Positions 26,017 to 34,402 of a DNA stretch of 64,000 bases are shown one piece after another. The translations under genes were made by a program, and so were the position numbers. The stretch is taken from NCBI GenBank assembly GCA_963844625.1, contig CAWJPF010000004.1, positions 62,001 to 126,000 of the forward strand, written 5' to 3'. The DNA is from Palsa-504 sp963844625. GTDB lineage: Bacteria; Actinomycetota; Actinomycetes; Streptosporangiales; Streptosporangiaceae. Position 1 is the stretch's first letter; every line of letters starts with the position of its first letter. Under the pieces are notes generated by a model, which was not told the DNA's origin, made no database searches, and saw nothing but the letters and a program-made list of their open reading frames with translations.

Positions 26017-26718
26017 GTGACCGTTAGGCGCGGCGGCAAGGCCGCAGGCAAGAAAGGCGCCGGGCCGAAATGTGCGAGGTGGCTCGGCTTCGACCGTAAT
26101 CCGCTACGCCGGGGAACGGACCGGATCGAGGCGGTCATGCGGCTGGCCATAATGATCATGGTCGCGGTGGCGGTGCCTATCGCCGCGGTCGCCGTCGGCC
26201 AGCAGGCCGATCACCTGGCCCAGCGCCGGGCGCATGCTCAGCAGGCGGCAGATCACCTGGTCAACGCCGTTCTGCTACAGCAGGCGCCGGCGACAGGGAG
26301 TCCGGACCCGTACGCGTCAGTACAGACCGCATGGGTGCTGGCCCGCTGGCAGCCCCCGGGTTCGCCCGTCCGGACCGGCGAGGTCATCGCCTTGGCGGGG
26401 GCACACAAGGGCAGCACCGTACGGATGTGGATTAACGCCTCAGGCACCGTCGCCGGTCCCCCGCCAGGTCACCGCGATATCGTCGGCGACGTCTGGGTCG
26501 CCGTCATAGCGACCTGCCTCTCATCGTGGCTCGTGCTTCTGGCGTCGAGCACGCTCGCCCGCCAGGCCCTTGACCGTCGGCGGCTGAGCGCATGGGACGC
26601 CGAGTGGCGGGCGAGCGAGCCGGTCTGGAGCGGCCGTTTCCGCCGAGGCCCGTTACTAACGGGGGATCTGCCTGATATCCACAAGCTCCAGGCCGAGCGC
26701 ACGCACCCGATCCAGTAG
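26017..26718 (+). CDS. Rv1733c-like two-helix membrane protein
   Basis: A 233-residue protein of the family of Mycobacterium tuberculosis Rv1733c, a DosR-regulated dormancy antigen of unknown function. The diagnostic N-terminal LGFDRNPLRRGTDRIEAV precedes the first transmembrane helix (AIMIMVAVAVPIAAVAVG). An extracellular domain of about 110 residues and a second helix (VWVAVIATCLSSWLVLLASS) follow. The GTG at 26017 keeps the conserved N-terminus, which an internal ATG would delete. Its end overlaps the convergent small gene by 63 bases. Confidence 0.85.
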   Translation: MTVRRGGKAAGKKGAGPKCARWLGFDRNPLRRGTDRIEAVMRLAIMIMVAVAVPIAAVAVGQQADHLAQRRAHAQQAADHLVNAVLLQQAPATGSPDPYASVQTAWVLARWQPPGSPVRTGEVIALAGAHKGSTVRMWINASGTVAGPPPGHRDIVGDVWVAVIATCLSSWLVLLASSTLARQALDRRRLSAWDAEWRASEPVWSGRFRRGPLLTGDLPDIHKLQAERTHPIQ

Positions 26719-26859
26719 GGCATGGAGGTGGGCCTGGTCCAGGTCACCGCAGAGGACAGTGGCGGTGGGCTCCACTTCGATGGCCACGTCGTTGAATGCC
26801 TCACAAGCCGCCGGGCCAAGCGATCCAGCTACCCTGATTTCGTAGGTGCGCCCGGTCAC
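26656..26859 (-). CDS. Small hypothetical protein, 67 aa
   Basis: Reads TYEIRVAGSLGPAACEAFND, then TVLCGDLDQAHLHALLDRV and a terminal LGLELVDIRQI. This beta-alpha pattern recurs in many actinobacterial genomes as a free-standing protein of unknown role. It starts with ATG after GGAGGCCC on the minus strand, a good ribosome-binding site, and overlaps the 3' end of the Rv1733c-like gene. Confidence 0.7.
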   Translation of the reverse strand: MTGRTYEIRVAGSLGPAACEAFNDVAIEVEPTATVLCGDLDQAHLHALLDRVRALGLELVDIRQIPR

Positions 26860-27061
26860 GAGGGCCTCCTTCCGGCCAGAGCCGTGAATGGCGGGCCAGT
26901 AGCGAGGCGAACACGCCCTTAACCGCGAAGAACAGCCTCATTACCCCATCCCGCCGCGACATCACCCGCAAAGCATGAGCCGCGCGAGGCTCGGATAACC
27001 GAGACTGCTCTCAGGCCACGCATTCGCTTGTTTGTCCGCCTACGCAGGAAAGCGACTCGGC

Positions 27062-27598
27062 ATGCAGAACCGCGCATTCTCTCTTCCCGCGCGTTTCCCG
27101 GCCTGGCGGAACGCAGCCGCGCGGCCCGCCACGGCGGCCCGGAGCTGGTACCAGAGCAGACCGGCGGCAGGGCAGATCATGTGCCTCCGGATCACCGGCG
27201 AGCTGTGCGCCAGCACCGCGGATGCTCTCCTAGCCGCGGTGGGCGCTCGCGTGCGGGCGGCCGTGCCTCCCGCCTGTGAGGTCGTGCTCGACCTTTCCGG
27301 CACATCCGCCATCGACGATGACGCCAGGGAAGCGCTGCGGTCGCTTGGCGACCTGCTGGTACAGAGCCACGCGCACCTGCGGATAGTCCTGCCGGAAGCG
27401 GAGGCTCGCGCCGCGCTTTCCAGTGACGACACCGTCGATGCCATCGGGTCTGATGCCCTTTACCCGAGCGTCCGCGGCGCCATCCTGGCCGCGCATGCCG
27501 CATTGCCCGGACCAGCCCTCTTGACGCCGGCCATGCGCACGCTGCTCAGCCAGCCGCCCGAGCCGCTGCCGCTACCTCGACAAGTCCCGTCGCGATGA
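27062..27598 (+). CDS. STAS-domain protein
   Basis: A 178-residue protein whose central part (about residues 38-125) follows the STAS pattern of anti-sigma-factor antagonists: IMCLRITGELCASTADALLA, EVVLDLSGTSAIDDDAREAL, and SHAHLRIVLPEAEARAAL. The residue usually phosphorylated lies at the LSGTSAIDD loop, with Ser/Thr available. N- and C-terminal extensions are Pro/Ala-rich. No partner kinase or sigma factor is adjacent. ATG at 27062 is preferred over a TTG ten codons upstream. Confidence 0.7.
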   Translation: MQNRAFSLPARFPAWRNAAARPATAARSWYQSRPAAGQIMCLRITGELCASTADALLAAVGARVRAAVPPACEVVLDLSGTSAIDDDAREALRSLGDLLVQSHAHLRIVLPEAEARAALSSDDTVDAIGSDALYPSVRGAILAAHAALPGPALLTPAMRTLLSQPPEPLPLPRQVPSR

Positions 27599-27654
27599 AC
27601 GCCGCCGTGCCTCCGGCCCATCGCGCGGGTTCTGGGCGGCGTTCCGGGGAGCGA

Positions 27655-28704
27655 TTACTGTCGCGGTGATCGGGTGGCTGCTGAAGCTACTGGCTGGTGA
27701 GCCGCGGCGGGCGGCGGAGAGCGCTGCGCCGTGGATGCGAACAGGCTCAGTCCGAGCGTTCTGGAAAGATGTCGTGCCGTCAGCTGCCCCCTGACGCTGT
27801 TCCCCGCCCGGTCGAGAAGCGGGGAGAACGTCCCCAGGCCGCCCTTGCCTGGGGACACGGCCACGATCCCGCCTCCGATCCCGCTTTTCCCAGGCACTCC
27901 GACGTCGAAAAGCCAGTCACCTGAGGTCTCGTACATTCCGGCGGTCGCCATAACCGCCAGCGCATGCTGGCAGACGGCCGGGGTGACGACTTGCCGCCCG
28001 GTCACGGGATTGACCCCGCCGTCGGCCAGGGTGGCACTCATGACCGCAAGGTCCTCGGCGCTGGTTCGAAGGCAGCTCTGCCTGGTGTACAGGTCGACAG
28101 TTTCCGCCGCGTCCGAGTAGATCCGGCGCCGGCTCGCCAGGAGATTCGCGATGGCGCGATTGCGATGGTTGGTCGATGAGGCGGAGGCGTAGACCTCATC
28201 GCTCAGCGTGAGGTCACGGCCGGCGAAACGGGACAGCCCGTCCCTGATAAACAGCCATTTCTCCGCATGGCTGTCGCCTGGCACCAGGCTGACGGTGGCG
28301 ATCGCACCCGCGTTCACCATTGGATTGGATCGGCCGTCTGCGCTGTGCTCGACTGCGGTCAGTGAGTCGAAGGCAAGCCCGGTGGCATTGACCCCGAGTT
28401 TTGCCCTGACCTCTTCGGCCCCGAGCATCTCGCATACCAGGGCGAAGACGAACGGCTTGGCCACGCTCATGATCGTGAATTCATGCGCGGTGTCCCCGGC
28501 CCGGTAGATGCTGCCGTTGATGCCGGCTACGCAAATGCCGAATAGGCCGCCGGGCACCCGGGACAGCGCGGGGTAGGTCTGCGAGTTTTCCCCGCCCGTC
28601 TCCGAGCGGTAATTCAGGTATGCCTCGTCTACGGCGGCCTGTACCTGCCGGGGCGACGGCAGGTGACCGGTCGATACGTACCGGCCCCGGCCGGCCGGGC
28701 TCAC
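27655..28704 (-). CDS. glsA: Glutaminase A
   Basis: A 349-residue serine-dependent glutaminase that converts glutamine to glutamate and ammonia. Family motifs are YPALSRVPGGLFGICVAG, FTIMSVAKPFVFAL (Ser-x-x-Lys catalytic pair), NPMVNAGAIATVSLV, the Tyr-containing middle, and GKSGIGGGIVAVSPGKGGLG near the end. The start is a GTG overlapping the stop of the upstream protease gene (GTGA), so the two are translated together. A C-terminal STAS domain, found in some actinobacterial glutaminases, is absent; the STAS protein next door is encoded on the other strand. Confidence 0.92.
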   Translation of the reverse strand: MSPAGRGRYVSTGHLPSPRQVQAAVDEAYLNYRSETGGENSQTYPALSRVPGGLFGICVAGINGSIYRAGDTAHEFTIMSVAKPFVFALVCEMLGAEEVRAKLGVNATGLAFDSLTAVEHSADGRSNPMVNAGAIATVSLVPGDSHAEKWLFIRDGLSRFAGRDLTLSDEVYASASSTNHRNRAIANLLASRRRIYSDAAETVDLYTRQSCLRTSAEDLAVMSATLADGGVNPVTGRQVVTPAVCQHALAVMATAGMYETSGDWLFDVGVPGKSGIGGGIVAVSPGKGGLGTFSPLLDRAGNSVRGQLTARHLSRTLGLSLFASTAQRSPPPAAAHQPVASAATRSPRQ

Positions 28705-29774
28705 GGCTGGGCGCCCAGCGTGACCGTCGTCGTGGCCGAATGGCCGCCTCTCACGTAGCCGATCGAGACCATATCGCCTGGTTTCTTGGTCAGGGTCAGT
28801 TCTTGCAGCTGAATGTTGCCGGTGGCTGGCTGGCCTTCGATGCTGGTGATCACGTCGTCCGGGCGCAGCCCCGCCTGCGCGGCCGGGCCGCCCGGCGCCA
28901 CCGCCTGGACGTATAGCCCTTCGGGTACGCCAGCCTGGGCGGCAGCCGCAGGAGGTATCGGTACCGTCTGCACACCGAAGAAGGCATGGGTTACCCTCCC
29001 GGTGGCGATGATCTCGTCGGCGATGGACGTGGCCAGATTGACCGGTATGGCAAAACCGAGCCCGATGCTGCCGCCGGGGGAGTTCGGCACGGTCGCGCCG
29101 GCCGTCGGCACGCCCACGAGCTGCCCCGCGCAGTTGACCAGAGCGCCGCCGCTATTGCCGGGATTGATGGCAGCGTCCGTCTGCATAGCCGACACCAGCA
29201 GCGCCGACCTGTCATTCTCGCCGGGGACCTCCACAGTCCGGTCCAGGGCGCTGACGATGCCGGACGTGACCGTGCCGGACAGTCCGAGCGGGGCGCCGAT
29301 CGCCACGACCGGCTCGCCCACCTGCACCGAGGATGACGAGCCGAGGGAGATGACCTTGAGTTCGTGAGAGGGCTGGATCTTGAGTACGGCGAGGTCGGTC
29401 TCTGGGTCCCGGCCGGTGATCGTCGCGGCGGCGGTCTGCCCGTCGGAGAACAGCACTTGAACCGACCCGCCGTTGGCGGCTATCGAGATGACATGGTTGT
29501 TCGTCAGGATGTAGCCGTCTGACCGGATTACCTCTCCTGACCCCGTGCCGGCTCCGTCGCTGCCGCTGGCGGCGATGGTCACCACGGAGGGGACCACCTG
29601 GTCCGCGACCTGGGTGACCGCGCATGCGCTGACCGTTGCGGAGGAACCCGGCGCAGGGCTGGCCGTGGTGCTGGACGTCGGTGAGCTCGTACAGCCGCTG
29701 ACGACCAGCGCAGCCCCGGCGGCCGCCCACGGCAGCCATCGGCGTGAGCTTCGTACCTGTCTCGATTCAGCCAT
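28701..29774 (-). CDS. HtrA/DegP-like serine protease with PDZ domain, lipoprotein
   Basis: A 357-residue S1C-family protease. An N-terminal lipoprotein signal (AAAGAALVVSGC) anchors it outside the membrane. The catalytic triad is visible as His in LTNNHVISI, Asp in ETDLAVLKI and Ser in INPGNSGGAL. A C-terminal PDZ domain runs from about residue 260 (PGGPAAQAGLRPDDVITSIE). It should degrade or chaperone misfolded envelope proteins. The Ser/Thr-rich linker after the lipid-bearing Cys is typical of actinobacterial surface proteins. It is coupled to glsA by a four-base overlap. Confidence 0.92.
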   Translation of the reverse strand: MAESRQVRSSRRWLPWAAAGAALVVSGCTSSPTSSTTASPAPGSSATVSACAVTQVADQVVPSVVTIAASGSDGAGTGSGEVIRSDGYILTNNHVISIAANGGSVQVLFSDGQTAAATITGRDPETDLAVLKIQPSHELKVISLGSSSSVQVGEPVVAIGAPLGLSGTVTSGIVSALDRTVEVPGENDRSALLVSAMQTDAAINPGNSGGALVNCAGQLVGVPTAGATVPNSPGGSIGLGFAIPVNLATSIADEIIATGRVTHAFFGVQTVPIPPAAAAQAGVPEGLYVQAVAPGGPAAQAGLRPDDVITSIEGQPATGNIQLQELTLTKKPGDMVSIGYVRGGHSATTTVTLGAQP

Positions 29775-29828
29775 ATCGGCTCCCTATCCGTGCGCCGAGC
29801 GTTGTGGTGACATCTCTGCGGGCCAGGT

Positions 29829-30181
29829 TCAGGTGCCCACGGTGAACTCGTCGAGGAACAGCGCCGCGGTGATGGCACTGGCGTGGGCGCCGCCCATCTT
29901 CGTCAGGTCGGCGACATCGGAGTCGAGTTGGCGCCGGCACCGGCGTTCGAGCGGCAGCTGCCAGGCCGGTTCCGCGGCGCTGGCCGCGGAACGTCCGTTC
30001 CTGGACGGCCGGCGCGGCTGAGGGCGAGCATCTCCCGCGGTTCGCCGCCAGTGCCCAGCGGGACGCCGATTACGTCGGTGCCGGCCGGAACGGCATCCGC
30101 GACCGACACGCGTCCCGCCGCGGCGGGACCGAGGGAAGGGGCAGGATCGAAATCGGCAGGAACAATCACGGCCCGGCTCAT
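29829..30181 (-). pseudogene. pepA: Remnant of leucyl aminopeptidase (M17)
   Basis: The first part reads MSRAVIVPADFDPA, then VPAGTDVIGVPLGTG, an N-terminal PepA-like domain. Immediately after, in a shifted frame, comes the far C-terminal segment WQLPLERRCRRQLDSDVADL, then SAITAALFLDEF. In an intact aminopeptidase these pieces are about 400 residues apart, and the whole catalytic core with its metal ligands is missing. This is a deletion derivative, not a working peptidase. The frame is lost at the junction near 29985. Confidence 0.75.
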
Positions 30182-30332
30182 GCCGCACCACCTTCCCCGG
30201 GCTTCCTCAGGACGCGGTGTCCGTCCGTGGCTACGCTGTCAGGTTTTCCTCAGCGAGACATGTACGCCTCACCCGTGGCGGATGACTCCGATGCGACATG
30301 GCTAGGATGCGACGTCGTTCGGGGTACGGACT

Positions 30333-31754
30333 TCAGTTCCAGCGGAGCGGCAGCGTGGCGCGGACCTCGGCCGACTGCCCGGCGGCGACCACGTCGATCC
30401 AGGCGGTGCCGCGGTCCAGCGGCGGCACAACCCGCAGCCACAGCATGAAATCGTCCGTGTCCCGCAGCGGGCTTGATCTGGCCGTACGCATGGTGTGCCA
30501 GCGGCCGTGGCTGTCGTGTAGCCACAGGACGGGCATGCGGCTGGCTATCGTGCCGTAGGGCCAGGTGTACTCCGGCGTGACACCGCTGGCCAGCAGGTGC
30601 AGGAACTGGCCGCGCTCGCCGTTGTGCAGGCCGAGGACCGCGACCCGGGCACCGTCCAGCTCGGGAAGCTCGATCGCAGTGGCGGCCCAGCCGGGGACCG
30701 GCGCCGGGTACGGCGTCCTGCGACGGCAGTACGCCAGCAGGCTCAGCCACGGTTCGGGCAGGTCACCGTCGGACGGCGCGGTGATGCCGTGGCCGCTGAT
30801 CCCGAGGCGCGCGCACAGCCCAGCGAGCTGGCCGGGGAGGCGGCTGGACGGGGACAGCGCGGCGGCGGCCTGCAGGGCGGCGATGATGTCGGCGAGCCCG
30901 TAGGCGGCCTGGCTGAGCGGTCCGGCCCTGGCGGCCGATGGATGCAGGGGGACATGATCTGGTGACGCGATCGCCAGAAACCCGCCGGCGATACCGTTCA
31001 GCAGGAGCTCACCGGAACTCACGGCGACCTGGGTCACGCTGTTTGGGGGGCTTTGCGGGGCTCGCGGTTCCAGGTCGATGCGCGTCACGGGCTGGCCCCA
31101 GGTCGGGCTGAGGTCAAGCCAGCGGATCTTGTGCGGCGGGTTCGGGCGCAACCCGAGCACGCCCGACCACTCTACGTGGTAGGGGCCGCCATTCGATTCG
31201 AAGCGGTAGCTAGCGCCGCTGTCGTCTACGGCGGTGAACTGATGAACGTGCAGCACGTTGGGCGGCGACCTGTGCCGCTGCGGCGGCTGGCCCGGTCCCG
31301 GCCAGCTGACCGCCGTGAACCAGGCGCCGGCCGCGGTCTGCGCGTAAGCCAGCAGGTGCAGTTCGTCCAGGACCTCGCCTGCCCCGATCCGGATCAGCTG
31401 ACCGACCGGTACTACGCGCCAAGATGCCTGCCGTGACGGCGGCTGGTGCGGTCCTGCGCGTGGGCGGGGCGGGCGGTACATCAGCCGGGCCAGGTTCGCC
31501 TGGGCGTTTGGTGCGAGTCCGCCCGGACCCGGGCTAGGCTGCCGCACGCCGAGGGCAAATACGAGCTCGGCCTGGATCTCGTTCGCGGCGCCCATGTCGA
31601 AGGCGTCCACGGCGTGTAGCGCCTGGGCGACCAGTTGGAGCCGCGCGGAATGGCATTCATCGAGCAGGCCGCCATCGGCGGGGCACGTGGTCGCGCGGCG
31701 CAGTTCGGCCTCGGCCAGCAGCCGAATATAGGTTTCTGCGCCCTCGCGGTTCAT
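30333..31754 (-). CDS. Hypothetical protein, 473 aa
   Basis: Not recognised. It starts MNREGAETYIRLLAEAELRR at the ATG at 31754; an in-frame extension further upstream is only the shadow of the lipoprotein gene. The first 90 residues are helical, then a Pro/Arg-rich stretch. A long mixed section contains VLHVHQFTAVDDSGASYRFE and a Trp-rich SGVLGLRPNPPHKIRWLDL. The C-terminal section ends in DVVAAGQSAEVRATLPL, suggesting a beta-sandwich. No signal peptide or membrane helix is seen. It lies 25 bases downstream of the GDSL lipoprotein gene on the same strand. Confidence 0.65.
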   Translation of the reverse strand: MNREGAETYIRLLAEAELRRATTCPADGGLLDECHSARLQLVAQALHAVDAFDMGAANEIQAELVFALGVRQPSPGPGGLAPNAQANLARLMYRPPRPRAGPHQPPSRQASWRVVPVGQLIRIGAGEVLDELHLLAYAQTAAGAWFTAVSWPGPGQPPQRHRSPPNVLHVHQFTAVDDSGASYRFESNGGPYHVEWSGVLGLRPNPPHKIRWLDLSPTWGQPVTRIDLEPRAPQSPPNSVTQVAVSSGELLLNGIAGGFLAIASPDHVPLHPSAARAGPLSQAAYGLADIIAALQAAAALSPSSRLPGQLAGLCARLGISGHGITAPSDGDLPEPWLSLLAYCRRRTPYPAPVPGWAATAIELPELDGARVAVLGLHNGERGQFLHLLASGVTPEYTWPYGTIASRMPVLWLHDSHGRWHTMRTARSSPLRDTDDFMLWLRVVPPLDRGTAWIDVVAAGQSAEVRATLPLRWN

Positions 31755-31779
31755 GTCCCAAGTGTCCGCTACGCCCGAC

Positions 31780-32622
31780 CTAGCCGAGGTCGGCGGCTTG
31801 CATGAAGGTGCGCGCGATGACCTGGTAGCCCGCCTGGTTGGCGTGCTGGTTGGGTCCCCGGGGCGGGGCGGCGCACTCCCACGTCCACTGGCAGAGCAGG
31901 GCGACATTGCGCGGGAAGTCGGCGGTGTCGAAGGCGCCGAACACGTTCGCCACCCGGGCGCCCGACTGGGTGTAGACGCGATCAAGCGAGTCGTTGTAAG
32001 CGGCGGCCAGCTTTTCCGCCAGCCACGCGACGGCCTGACCGGACAAGCCGTCGCGCCATTCGGCGAGCGCGGGCAGGTAATAGTTCATCCCGGCCAGGCG
32101 AACCCCCGGGCCCGCGGCAGCCTTGAGCCTCGTCATGATCGTGGTCAGGTTGGTGGCGGCGGCCGGGATTTGCCCGATGCAGGAGGCGAGCTGCTTGAGG
32201 TCCGGCTGGGCGCCGCAGTGCTCCGGGTCGTTCGCGCCGATGTCGATGGTGACCAGCAGCACCCGGCCGCGATGCGCGCGCAGGAAGGCGACCGCGGCGG
32301 CCAGCTGGGATCCGGCGCGGTATTGGCATACCCCGCCGTGGAGCATCGTGGCGGTCGTCTCGCCCGGGCAGCCGAGCTTGACCAGTTGCAGCGTGGGATG
32401 GCTGCGGCGCAGTACCGCATAGACCTGGTCGGGATAGCCGTCACGGGTCGGTTTGCTGACGCCGGCCGCGTCGGGCTGAACGCCCTGGGACAGTGAGTCA
32501 CCGAGTGCGAGGTAATACGTGTTCTCGGCGGGTTTCGCGTGCGCCGCATCGGGCGCGGGAGAGCCAGAGCACGCCGTCAATGCCGCGGCGGCGGCGACGG
32601 CAAGCAGGATGCGGAGGCGCAC
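31780..32622 (-). CDS. SGNH/GDSL hydrolase lipoprotein
   Basis: A 280-residue secreted esterase-like enzyme. The lipoprotein signal LLAVAAAAALTAC is followed by the mature domain with YLALGDSLSQG (block I Ser), IDIGANDPEH (block III Asn) and a late NQHANQAGYQ (block V, Asp-to-Asn-like variation before the His). The GTG at 32622 is preceded by AAGGTGG and begins exactly at the signal peptide. It should hydrolyse an ester on a lipid or glycan at the cell surface. The substrate is unknown. Note the apparent change of the usual catalytic Asp-x-x-His near the C-terminus. Confidence 0.85.
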   Translation of the reverse strand: MRLRILLAVAAAAALTACSGSPAPDAAHAKPAENTYYLALGDSLSQGVQPDAAGVSKPTRDGYPDQVYAVLRRSHPTLQLVKLGCPGETTATMLHGGVCQYRAGSQLAAAVAFLRAHRGRVLLVTIDIGANDPEHCGAQPDLKQLASCIGQIPAAATNLTTIMTRLKAAAGPGVRLAGMNYYLPALAEWRDGLSGQAVAWLAEKLAAAYNDSLDRVYTQSGARVANVFGAFDTADFPRNVALLCQWTWECAAPPRGPNQHANQAGYQVIARTFMQAADLG

Positions 32623-32696
32623 AGACCGACCACCTTGGCTACGCGTTCGGTGGATACAGCCTAAGCCGCAGTGGAAACCGGTTAAACCCATGTCAA

Positions 32697-33146
32697 TTAG
32701 TGATCCTGGCGGAGGCGGCGGGAATGCCGGACACCCCGGGTGGCGACCAGCAGGGCGACCGCGAGGAAACCAAGCCACAGCCACAGGCCGGCAAAGAGCA
32801 GCGCATGAGCGGCCGTCAGCGCGAGGACGACCAGGAGCGCAATGACCAGGACCGGACGGGGCCCCCGGTGGGAGACCCGCGCTATCTGAGGCGCGACCTG
32901 AACCCGGGTCTCGGGCAGGTCGGCGAACAGGCCGTTCAGGTCGGCCTGGGTCTTGGCGCTCATGGCCCGGCCGATCCGCTCGTCGAACTCGGCATGGTCG
33001 AGGCGGCCATCGGCGAAATGCTCGGCCAGCCGGTCGACGACCGTCTGGCGTTCGGCGTCGGAGACGCGCATCTGCTGATCCGGATACAGGCCCCGGAACA
33101 GCGGCGCGAAACCGCGGGTCCGGGACTGGCTGGACTGGGGTGACAT
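32697..33146 (-). CDS. DUF1707 membrane protein (copy 1)
   Basis: A 149-residue protein with the DUF1707/SHOCT-like signature MRVSDAERQTVVDRLAEHFA, then GRLDHAEFDERIGRAMSAKT near residues 25-65. Two adjacent hydrophobic helices follow (VLVIALLVVLALTAAHALLF, then GLWLWLGFLAVALLVAT). DUF1707 proteins commonly accompany PspC/LiaF-type envelope stress systems in actinobacteria. It is the second gene after pspC copy 1, 20 bases apart. The 5' part is almost identical in DNA to the copy at 55000-55458, while the 3' half has diverged. Confidence 0.85.
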   Translation of the reverse strand: MSPQSSQSRTRGFAPLFRGLYPDQQMRVSDAERQTVVDRLAEHFADGRLDHAEFDERIGRAMSAKTQADLNGLFADLPETRVQVAPQIARVSHRGPRPVLVIALLVVLALTAAHALLFAGLWLWLGFLAVALLVATRGVRHSRRLRQDH

Positions 33147-33166
33147 GGTGGTGGTTCCTTTGCTGG

Positions 33167-33460
33167 TTAGCGTGACAGCGATGCCAGGAGGGCGGCGGCG
33201 AGGGACTGGTCGGTGCCCTCGTCGGGGATCAGCAGCAGGCCGGCCAGGTACAGCGGGATGCCCGCGCCGCCGATGAGGGTCAGGACCACGAAGGCGATCC
33301 GGACGATGGTGACGTCCACGCCGGTGTAGCGGGCCAGGCCCGCGGCGACGCCGCCCAGCATGCGGTCCTGGAAGGGGCGGCGCAGGGGGTTGTGCTCCGG
33401 CCGGGTCCCGGACGGGGGCTCGGTGGTCGGTGCTTGCGGGTCCATGGTGTCTGTGTTCAT
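33167..33460 (-). CDS. pspC: PspC-domain protein (copy 1, intact)
   Basis: A 97-residue membrane protein of the phage-shock PspC family. A Pro-rich N-terminus leads into the signature MLGGVAAGLARYTGVDVTIV, and then a helix FVVLTLIGGAGIPLYLAGLL. It is expected at the cytoplasmic membrane, sensing or buffering envelope stress, and possibly interacting with PspC-type sensor kinases. It is followed by DUF1707. The frame is intact here, in contrast to the near-identical copy at 55479-55773. Confidence 0.88.
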   Translation of the reverse strand: MNTDTMDPQAPTTEPPSGTRPEHNPLRRPFQDRMLGGVAAGLARYTGVDVTIVRIAFVVLTLIGGAGIPLYLAGLLLIPDEGTDQSLAAALLASLSR

Positions 33461-33497
33461 GGCTCCAGCTTCGCTCCGCGGGGCCGGCCAGCACATC

Positions 33498-33546
33498 GGG
33501 AAGTTCCCCTATCCGTCCCTGATCTCAGGCTCGGGGGGTCAGGGAC
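33498..33546. promoter_or_regulatory. Palindromic control region upstream of pspC copy 1
   Basis: GGGAAGTTCCC (33498-33508) is a perfect palindrome around a central G, and GTCCCTGA (33515-33522) pairs with TCAGGGAC (33539-33546). The GTCCCTGA/TCAGGGAC pair recurs upstream of pspC copy 2. It probably binds the LuxR-type response regulator encoded at 57214-57870. Confidence 0.5.
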
Positions 33547-33722
33547 GGTCTCAGGGGAGCTGGTCCGCGACCGGAGCCCGGCGAGGCCGGTCCGGTCCAC
33601 GCCGCCCGGTCCCAGAGATGACCAGCGCGGCGTTGTTCGGGGTGGCGTAGGTCCCGTCGTCCCCCGTCGTTGGTGACCAGCTCCCCGATACCGGTGATCG
33701 GCGTGCTCTCGGCGTCCGTCAC
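33525..33722 (-). pseudogene. hutI: Possible 5' remnant of imidazolonepropionase
   Basis: From a GTG at 33722 the minus strand reads TPITGIGELVTND, the standard opening of HutI. In shifted frames it continues TPNNAALVIS, then RAAWTGPASP and RAPVADQL, which together mimic the next conserved HutI stretch. No frame is continuous and nothing of the catalytic barrel remains. Interpretation as a decayed fragment is likely but rests on short matches. Confidence 0.45.
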
Positions 33723-33853
33723 GGCTCAAGTCGCCCCACCCACCGCTCACCCCGATCCCGCCCTCCGACGTATTTGCACCCCGGCAGGGTGACAGGAGGA
33801 TCGTGGATAGAGGACACAGGCAACCGATCACGGGGGCGTGGAGTGTAGTGGGC

Positions 33854-34402
33854 ATGAGACCAAGCGCCGACCGGTACAACCCGGACGATACGGCAGACCG
33901 CCCAGCGTCATCGGCGGGATCTGGCTTCGCCGAGGCGTACCGGGTGCACCGTCCCCGACTGGTCAAGCTGGCCGCGTTCATCGTCGGTGACCAGGCCACC
34001 GGGGAAGACGTCGTCCAGGACGTCTTCACTCGGCTGCACCAGCGCTGGGACATGCTCGCCGATCCGGGTGACCCGCTCCCTTACCTGCGGACGGCGGTGG
34101 TCAACGGCTGCCGCTCGGCGATCAAGCGGCGCGGCCGAGCCCAGCGGCACGCCGGCCATGACTCACCGAGCCCGCCGCTGTCCACCGAGGAGTCGGTGCT
34201 GCTGTCCGAGGACCGGCAGCAGGTGCTGGCCGCGCTGGCCAGGCTCTCCCGTCGACGGCGGGAGGTGCTGGTGCTCCGGTTCTACCTCGGGCTGTCGGAG
34301 GCGGAGATAGCCGCCACGCTCGGCATCAGCCCCGGGACCGTCAAGTCCACCGCGGCCCGCGGGCTCGCGGCCCTCGCTCGCGCACTGAGGGAGACCCGAT
34401 GA
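33854..34402 (+). CDS. ECF sigma factor, SigE-like family
   Basis: A 182-residue sigma factor with region 2 at about residues 25-90 (AYRVHRPRLVKLAAFIVGDQ, then VVQDVFTRLHQRW) and region 4 at about 125-180 (LARLSRRRREVLVLRFYLGL, then ISPGTVKSTAARGLAAL). It should direct RNA polymerase to a small regulon. The ATG at 33854 was chosen; upstream frames lack family residues. Its stop overlaps the next ATG by four bases, so the downstream protein is a likely regulator or partner. Confidence 0.88.
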   Translation: MRPSADRYNPDDTADRPASSAGSGFAEAYRVHRPRLVKLAAFIVGDQATGEDVVQDVFTRLHQRWDMLADPGDPLPYLRTAVVNGCRSAIKRRGRAQRHAGHDSPSPPLSTEESVLLSEDRQQVLAALARLSRRRREVLVLRFYLGLSEAEIAATLGISPGTVKSTAARGLAALARALRETR

